A DNA stretch of 39,155 nt from Streptomyces canus 299MFChir4.1 (lineage in GTDB: Bacteria > Actinomycetota > Actinomycetes > Streptomycetales > Streptomycetaceae). The position numbers were made by a program, and so were the translations under genes. The notes under the pieces were generated by a model. That model did not search any database, was not told where the DNA came from, and saw only the letters and a list, made by a program, of their open reading frames with translations. Below, piece by piece: positions 34,387 through 39,155 of the stretch; position 1 is the stretch's first letter; every line of letters begins with the position of its first letter. The stretch lies in NCBI RefSeq assembly GCF_000383615.1, contig NZ_KB911635.1:1-39155 (forward strand), written 5' to 3'.

Positions 34387-34424
34387 GTTGCGCCGGTCGC
34401 AACTTTGGTTGCGGCTGCCGACAG
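34387..34424. promoter_or_regulatory. GTTGCG-N5-CGCAAC operator, copy 2, plus a degenerate third site
   Basis: GTTGCGCCGGTCGCAAC occupies 34387-34403, with the same arms and 5-base centre as the copy at 33420. A half-matching site, GTTGCGGCTGCCGAC, begins at 34408, exactly 21 bp (two helical turns) further on. The pair lies just downstream of the proposed iclR promoter and about 150 bp upstream of the monooxygenase start. Confidence 0.65.
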
Positions 34425-34425
34425 G

Positions 34426-34455
34426 ATCGTCCACGGTACTCACGGGCACTGTCAA
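34426..34455 (-). promoter_or_regulatory. Candidate promoter of the second iclR gene
   Basis: On the minus strand TTGACA (34455-34450) is followed after 18 bases by GACGAT (34431-34426), a moderate actinobacterial -10. Transcription would start around 34420, inside the operator pair, so autorepression is plausible. Confidence 0.45.
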
Positions 34456-34500
34456 TACATTCCTTCTGGCCGCTGAATTCGAGGACGGTGCTGCCTGCGG

Positions 34501-34534
34501 CCGACGCCTTCCGTATACCGACGCCTTCCGTATA
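34501..34534 (+). repeat. Perfect tandem 17-bp direct repeat before the monooxygenase operon
   Basis: CCGACGCCTTCCGTATA occurs twice head to tail (34501-34517 and 34518-34534), ending three bases before the AAGGAGG ribosome-binding site. Each copy ends in a TATA-containing -10-like box. It may be a recent slippage duplication or a pair of regulator sites. Confidence 0.7.
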
Positions 34535-34547
34535 TCAAGGAGGAACA

Positions 34548-35912
34548 ATGCCTGACGACTCCCGCCGAATGGCACTCATTGCTTTTCTGCAGGCCCAGAA
34601 CTGTTCCAATTATGTGGGATCTTGGCGTCACCCGTCCTCGATGACCGACTTCCTGTCCGCCTCCTATTTCACCCGTATCGCGAAGACGCTGGAGGACGCC
34701 GCCTTCGACATGGCGTTCTTCGACGACCGTCTCGCCATGCCCGACGTCTACGGCCAAAGCCACGAACTGGCCCTCCGGCACGGGATCCGCTCCGTCAAGA
34801 TGGACCCGACGCCGATCCTCATGGCCATGGCGGCCGCGACCACACACCTCGGTCTCGGGGCGACGTACTCGACGACCTACTACGAGCCCTTCCACGTAGC
34901 TCGGCTCTTCGCCACGCTGGACCTGATGACCGGCGGCCGGGTCGCCTGGAACATCGTCACCTCCCTGAACGACTCCGAAGCCACGAACTTCGGACGCACA
35001 GGCCACCTGGAGCACGACCTGCGCTACGACAGGGCGGACGAGTTCCTTGAGATCGTGCGTCGGATGTGGACCAGCTGGGACGCCGACGCGCTGGTTCTCG
35101 ACAAGGAGACCGGCGTTTTCGCCGACCCCGACAAGGTCCGCAGGACCACCTTCTCGGGCAAGTTCTTCGACGTCGACGGCGCCTTCACAGTGCCCCGCTC
35201 ACGCCAGGGACACCCCGTGCTGCTCCAGGCCGGATCGAGCGGCCGCGGCATGGCCTTCGCCGGTCGCTGGGCCGACGTCGTGTTCACCGCGTACTCCTCG
35301 CGGGAGGCGGGAGAAAAGCAGTACCAGGCGGTCAAGCAGGCCGTGGCCGACGCGGGCCGTGATCCGGCACATGTGGTCGTCGCTCCCGCGATCAACGTCA
35401 TCACCGGCGAGACCCCCGAACTGGCGCGCCGCAACTTTGAGTTGACCGACGCTCTGTCCCGGCCCGAGGACAGCCTGGCTCTGCTGTGCGAGGTCCTGAA
35501 CGTCGACCTGTCCACCCGTCCCTACGACGAGCCGTTCACCGACGCCGAACTGGCCGCCATGTCCTGGCAGGGGCTACGCGACCGCGTCATCCAACTCAGC
35601 GGCACTGCGAACCCCTGCGTGCGGGACTTCGTGGAGCACTCCGGCCGCGGCTCCCTGCCCAAGGGCGACTCCACCATGGTGGGCACCCCGCAGCAGATCG
35701 CCGACCAACTCGAGCAGTGGTTCGGCTCCTGCTGCGACGGCTTCGTGCTCAGCGCCTCCTCCGTCCCGGGCACCTACGAGGACTTCGCACGGCTGGTCGT
35801 ACCCGAGCTGCGGCGCCGCGGCCTGGTGCGGGATTCATACACCGGCTCCACGCTACGCGAGAACCTCGGCCTGCCCGCTCCGGCCGAGGCGAGCCGGGAG
35901 GCCGCGGCATGA
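34548..35912 (+). CDS. NtaA/SnaA/DszA-type FMN-dependent monooxygenase
   Basis: 454 residues from the ATG at 34548 with a strong AAGGAGG site. Luciferase-like TIM barrel with the family's hallmark blocks: WRHPSSMTDFLSASYFTRIAKTLEDAAFDMAFF, GLGATYSTTYYEPFHVARLFATLDLMTGGRVAWNIVTS, HPVLLQAGSSGRGMAFAGRWAD and VGTPQQIADQLEQWF. This branch includes nitrilotriacetate, EDTA, dibenzothiophene sulfone and pristinamycin IIA monooxygenases, which take FMNH2 from a separate reductase. That reductase is three genes downstream (37650). The four genes overlap by 4 nt each. Likely oxygenates a C-N or C-S bond, or an unsaturated ring, of the pathway substrate. Confidence 0.92.
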   Translation: MPDDSRRMALIAFLQAQNCSNYVGSWRHPSSMTDFLSASYFTRIAKTLEDAAFDMAFFDDRLAMPDVYGQSHELALRHGIRSVKMDPTPILMAMAAATTHLGLGATYSTTYYEPFHVARLFATLDLMTGGRVAWNIVTSLNDSEATNFGRTGHLEHDLRYDRADEFLEIVRRMWTSWDADALVLDKETGVFADPDKVRRTTFSGKFFDVDGAFTVPRSRQGHPVLLQAGSSGRGMAFAGRWADVVFTAYSSREAGEKQYQAVKQAVADAGRDPAHVVVAPAINVITGETPELARRNFELTDALSRPEDSLALLCEVLNVDLSTRPYDEPFTDAELAAMSWQGLRDRVIQLSGTANPCVRDFVEHSGRGSLPKGDSTMVGTPQQIADQLEQWFGSCCDGFVLSASSVPGTYEDFARLVVPELRRRGLVRDSYTGSTLRENLGLPAPAEASREAAA

Positions 35913-37300
35913 GCGCCTCGCTGCCCATCCGGATCTTCACCCCGCAGGGCATGCTCGGCTACGGCTACGACCTGGCCGACTTCCACCGCACCGTAGAGGA
36001 GGGCGTCGATCTCATCGTCGTCGACTCCGGCTCCACCGACCCCGGCCCGTACATGCTCGGGCTGGGCAAGACCCTCGTCACGGTCGAGTCCTACGCCCGT
36101 GACCTCAGGCCCATGCTGCGGGCCGTCGCAGATCACCGCATCCCGCTCGTCATCAGCTCCGCCGGGGGAGCCGGCACCGACGAGCAGGTCGCCAGGATGA
36201 CCGACCTGGTAGACCGGCTGGCCGACGAGGAGGGGCTGAGCCTGCGGGTGGTCACCATCGGCGCGGACATGCCCGCCGATGTCGTGGCCGACCGGCTGGC
36301 CCGCGGCCTTATCGAGCCGAACGTGCGCGGCGAACTGCCCTCAGAGAAGGACGTTCGGGAGGCTACGGGCCTGGTCGCACAGATGGGAGCGGAGCCCTTC
36401 CTGGAGATCCTCGCAACCGGCGAACCCTTCGACGTGATCATCGCCGGCCGGGCCTACGACCCGGCGCCCCACGCCGCCTTCGCCCTGCACCACGGCGTCG
36501 AACCCGGCATCGCCTGGCACATGGGCAAGATCCTCGAGTGCGGGGGTGCCTGCGCCGAACCCAAGGGTGGCGGTGTCGTCGCCACCGTGTACCGGGACCG
36601 CTTCGAGCTCTCGCCCTCCGGACCGGCGCAGCGCTGCACCCCGCTGTCGGTGGCCGCGCACACCCTCTACGAGAAGAGCCGTCCCGACCTGCTGCCCGGC
36701 CCCGGCGGCGTCCTCGACGTCCGCGCGTGCGTGTACGAGGCCGTCGACGAGCGCACCGTCCGGGTCAGGGGCAGCCGCTTCCTGCCCAGTGACCATCCGG
36801 TCCTCAAGGTCGAGGGAGCGGCCGTGGTCGGCCACCGCGCCGCCTTCATCGGCGGCATCCACGACCCGGTCCTCATCGCCCAGCTCGACACCTTCCTCGA
36901 ACGCGTCGAACGACAGGCTGGCCAGCTTCACCCCGAACTCGCCGGCGGCACTGCGAGCCTGGCGTTCCATGTGTACGGCCGCAACGGGGTGATGGGTCCG
37001 CTGGAGCCCTCCACCGCCGTGCCACACGAGGTCGGCATCCTCGGAGAGGTCACCGCAGAGAGTCCCGAACTCGCCCTCGCCATCTGCACCACCGTGCGCA
37101 TCGGCTGCCTTCACCTGTCCTACCCCGGGCAGATGGCGACCGCTGGGAACATGGCGCTACCGCTCAACCCGATGGAAAGCCCCATCGGCCCGGTGTGCGC
37201 CTTCACCCTCTACCACCTCATGGACGCCCGGGACCTCGACCTGTTCCCCGTCGCCCACCGGCAAGTGGGCCGGATACCCGCCGAGGAGGCCACCCGATGA
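35909..37300 (+). CDS. DUF1446 (AtuA-like) family protein
   Basis: 463 residues; its ATG overlaps the monooxygenase stop (ATGA). Family blocks: GMLGYGYDLADFHRTVEEGVDLIVVDSGSTDPGPYMLGLG, VISSAGGAGTDEQV, GRAYDPAPHAAFALHHGVEPGIAWHMGKILECGGACAEPKG and RIGCLHLSYPGQMATAGNMALPLNPMESPIGPV. The fold is shared with AtuA, a protein of acyclic terpene degradation; biochemistry is largely unknown. Immediately followed by DUF4387, with which DUF1446 proteins are often paired or fused, so the two probably form one enzyme, possibly a hydratase or lyase on carboxylated substrates (inference). Confidence 0.9.
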   Translation: MSASLPIRIFTPQGMLGYGYDLADFHRTVEEGVDLIVVDSGSTDPGPYMLGLGKTLVTVESYARDLRPMLRAVADHRIPLVISSAGGAGTDEQVARMTDLVDRLADEEGLSLRVVTIGADMPADVVADRLARGLIEPNVRGELPSEKDVREATGLVAQMGAEPFLEILATGEPFDVIIAGRAYDPAPHAAFALHHGVEPGIAWHMGKILECGGACAEPKGGGVVATVYRDRFELSPSGPAQRCTPLSVAAHTLYEKSRPDLLPGPGGVLDVRACVYEAVDERTVRVRGSRFLPSDHPVLKVEGAAVVGHRAAFIGGIHDPVLIAQLDTFLERVERQAGQLHPELAGGTASLAFHVYGRNGVMGPLEPSTAVPHEVGILGEVTAESPELALAICTTVRIGCLHLSYPGQMATAGNMALPLNPMESPIGPVCAFTLYHLMDARDLDLFPVAHRQVGRIPAEEATR

Positions 37301-37653
37301 CCGCGACCGTCCCGCTCAAGGACCTCGCGGAGGTCATCCGCAGCAAGAACGCGGGACCCTACGAGATCACCTTCGATGTCATGTTCACTGACGCCGACAG
37401 GTATGCCCACGTCCGAGACAGCGGCGTCTTGAACCCCACCGCGCTCGCCAGCCTCTACTCGGTGACCGAGAGCGATGTCCGTACCTGCCAATTCTTCGAA
37501 CCCGCCCTGGCCTTCAAGCTCACCTTGGTCCGGCACGGCGACCAGGGCAGCATCGGCGAACGCGACACCTTCGGCGCCCAGCAGCACGGACCGCTGCTCG
37601 ACATTCTCGTACCCGTCCCAGCACCTGCTCCCGGAGAGGAAGCCCGCTCATGA
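37297..37653 (+). CDS. DUF4387 family protein
   Basis: 118 residues, ATGA overlap with DUF1446 upstream and again with the flavin reductase downstream. KNAGPYEITFDVMFTDADRYAHVRDSGVL and TCQFFEPALAFKLTLVRHGDQGSIGERDTFGAQQHGPLLDI match the family. It behaves as the small partner of DUF1446. No catalytic residues can be assigned with confidence. Confidence 0.9.
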   Translation: MTATVPLKDLAEVIRSKNAGPYEITFDVMFTDADRYAHVRDSGVLNPTALASLYSVTESDVRTCQFFEPALAFKLTLVRHGDQGSIGERDTFGAQQHGPLLDILVPVPAPAPGEEARS

Positions 37654-38165
37654 CCCCGTCCACCACGCCAGGCCCGCCCTGCAGTCTCGACACGCGCACC
37701 CTGCGCCACGCTTATGGCCAATTCCCAAGCGGAGTCGTCGCCGTCGCCGCCGAGGTCGAGGGCGAACGCACCGGCCTCGCCGCGAGCACCTTCGTGCCAG
37801 TCTCCCTCGACCCGCCACTCGTTGCCTTCTGCATCCAGAACACCTCAGCCACCTGGCCCAAGCTGGCCACCGCGCCCCGCCTCGGCGTCAGCGCGCTCGG
37901 CGCCGACCTCACCGATGCCGCCCGCTCGCTCGGCAGTAAGGGCGGCGACCGCTTCGCCGGCCTCGCCACCCTCACCTCCGACGCCGGCGCCCTGTTTATC
38001 GAGGGGGCAGCGGCATGGCTGGAGACCTCCGTCCACGACACTCTCGCGGCGGGCGACCACGCGATCGTCCTGCTGCGGGTGCACAACCTGACCGTTCGGC
38101 CCGAGGTCAGCCCCATGGTCTTCCATGGCAGCAGCTTCCGCGAATTGGCCGCCGTACCTTGCTGA
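37650..38165 (+). CDS. Flavin reductase family protein
   Basis: 171 residues, ATGA overlap with DUF4387. RHAYGQFPSGVVAVAAEV, GLAASTFVPVSLDPPLVAFCIQNTSATWPKL and GDRFAGLATLTSDAGALFIEGAAAWLE are the flavin-binding split-barrel motifs. It would supply FMNH2 to the luciferase-like monooxygenase at 34548. Last gene of the operon; no clear terminator follows. Confidence 0.92.
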   Translation: MTPSTTPGPPCSLDTRTLRHAYGQFPSGVVAVAAEVEGERTGLAASTFVPVSLDPPLVAFCIQNTSATWPKLATAPRLGVSALGADLTDAARSLGSKGGDRFAGLATLTSDAGALFIEGAAAWLETSVHDTLAAGDHAIVLLRVHNLTVRPEVSPMVFHGSSFRELAAVPC

Positions 38166-39074
38166 AGGAGGCACGCCCTCAAGTCACCCAAGGGCTGAGC
38201 GAGTTCTGCCCCGGCAATGAGGGATCGCGCATCGACCGGCCCAGACGCCGCCCACACCCGGTCGCGACGCCTCAGCTACAACGATGCCGCGGCCGGGCGG
38301 CCGCTGGGCCGCGCGAGCGGGGAGCCTGCGCAGCGATGATCGCCGTGTTGAACAAGAGCTGGAAACCGTCGAGGCCGCCCTGGCATTCCTCGTCACGGCG
38401 GCCCTCATGACGCTGACCGATCTATCCCGGAGCGTTGCTTCACCCCGTCACCGCCGCCGCGCTGGTTGACCTGGGCGGGGAAGATCCTCACCTCGCGGAG
38501 GGCCTGCTCGGGATCTTCCGCGCGGTCGGGTTCGACGACTGGATCGCGCTCGGCGAGCGTTACCGCTGATCCGTCGCGACCACCGATGGAGATCTCATGG
38601 GCACCATAATCGGGAAGATCTGGCCCACGCATCGGGCTGCCCGCCATGCGCGCGATGGACCGCCCCGATGCCGAGTTCTCCATGGCCTTCACGCCACGCT
38701 AGCCAGCTCCGGCGTGTGCGAGTGCATCACCGACCTGATGAATCTCCCTGGATGCGCGCAAACCGTCCCAGATTCGCGATGCGCTTGCCCGTGGGCAAGG
38801 CGGCTACGTATCTGCTCTACGGCCTGGGCTCAGGCTGGTCCGAACAGGTCCGCCTCGGTGAAATCCGGATAGCGGGCCGCAACCTCGGCTTCGGACTTCA
38901 ACTCTCCCTTCCACTGCACCACGATCCGCTGCGGCCTACCCGCGGTCACCCTCCTGGGATCCGAGACCTGGTCACCGACGGCGACACCATCACCCTCGAC
39001 CTCGAAGCCCGGCTCCTCCGTACCGAGGCGCCGAGGTCGCCTTCAGCTTCAGCTCAGCTTGGAAAGGACCGACC
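38166..39074. other. Decayed coding region, no intact gene
   Basis: About 900 bp with fragments in changing plus-strand frames: EQELETVEAALAFLVTAAL (38340-38400), HPVTAAALVDLGGEDPHLAEGL to DDWIALGERYR before a TGA at 38567, and [21 protein letters not shown] to [21 protein letters not shown] (38820-39030). I cannot assign families. They look like ends of former genes shortened by indels and deletions. Confidence 0.4.
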
Positions 39075-39155
39075 ATGAATCTGGCCATGAACCTGCTCGC
39101 GGCCGCCCGTTCGCAGCCCCGGCACCCGGCGATCAGACTGGACGGCTACTCGCTG
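39075..39155 (+). CDS. AMP-binding acyl-CoA synthetase-like protein, N-terminal part
   Basis: 27 codons to the window edge: [20 protein letters not shown] and so on, the standard opening of long-chain acyl-CoA synthetases and related AMP-forming ligases. GGAAAGGA lies six bases before the ATG. The rest is outside the window, so the assignment rests on this short stretch. Confidence 0.6.

Noticed and set aside
1..39155. tRNA or rRNA genes and CRISPR arrays
   Set aside because: No tRNA-like 3' half next to the integrase remnant, no rRNA stretches and no regularly spaced repeats seen by eye; a tRNAscan or CRISPR search was not possible.

Overview
The window is very GC-rich, with dense genes, GTG starts, ATGA/GTGA stop-start overlaps and leaderless-looking promoters. 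Together with the protein families present (EACC1, DUF5958, FG-GAP/propeller exoproteins, GlxA regulators, the integrase/HTH/zinc-ribbon cassette) this points to a Streptomyces or close relative, and the density of IS debris suggests an accessory part of the chromosome.

Region 1 (1-7757) opens with a 263-bp MITE-like element. A catabolic cluster follows: an IclR regulator, an MHS-type MFS importer, a TIM-barrel amidohydrolase of the pyrone-dicarboxylate-lactonase type, an SDR, a carboxymuconolactone-decarboxylase-family protein and, divergently, an aldehyde dehydrogenase and a 3-hydroxyisobutyrate-dehydrogenase-like enzyme. A pair of GTACG...CGTAC palindromes sits in the divergent promoter region. 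The set looks like import and oxidation of a small carboxylated (possibly aromatic-derived) compound.

Region 2 (7758-18230) holds a large Tat-exported propeller/FG-GAP protein whose ribosome-binding site lies in a hairpin, a DUF5958 gene that runs in frame into a HEAT-repeat gene broken by a single TAA codon, and a two-gene conflict-type module: EACC1 plus a 1560-residue caspase-like/P-loop NTPase/transmembrane/14-WD40 protein.

Region 3 (18230-30217) is a scrapyard of mobile and broken genes interleaved with intact ones. Remnants are IS5-type transposases (two), a DnaB-like helicase piece, an ISL3 element with a TPR-gene fragment inside it, a KAP-type P-loop stub, an IS21 IstB tail, and a frameshifted three-gene integrase/HTH/zinc-ribbon cassette. 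Intact genes are a DJ-1/PfpI protein divergent from a GlxA-type regulator, an AraC regulator divergent from a zinc-free MDR oxidoreductase, a secreted tannase/feruloyl-esterase-family hydrolase, and an SDR.

Region 4 (30218-39155) is a second, coherent catabolic locus. MFS transporter and MmgE/PrpD protein (minus strand) and an IclR regulator (minus strand) face a four-gene plus-strand operon with 4-nt overlaps at every junction: NtaA/SnaA/DszA-type FMN monooxygenase, DUF1446 (AtuA-like), DUF4387 and flavin reductase. Two copies of a 17-bp palindrome, GTTGCG-N5-CGCAAC, flank the iclR gene and are the best operator candidates in the window. This locus is the strongest candidate for an uncharacterised pathway. 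The window ends in about 900 bp of decayed sequence and the first 27 codons of an AMP-binding acyl-CoA synthetase-like gene.
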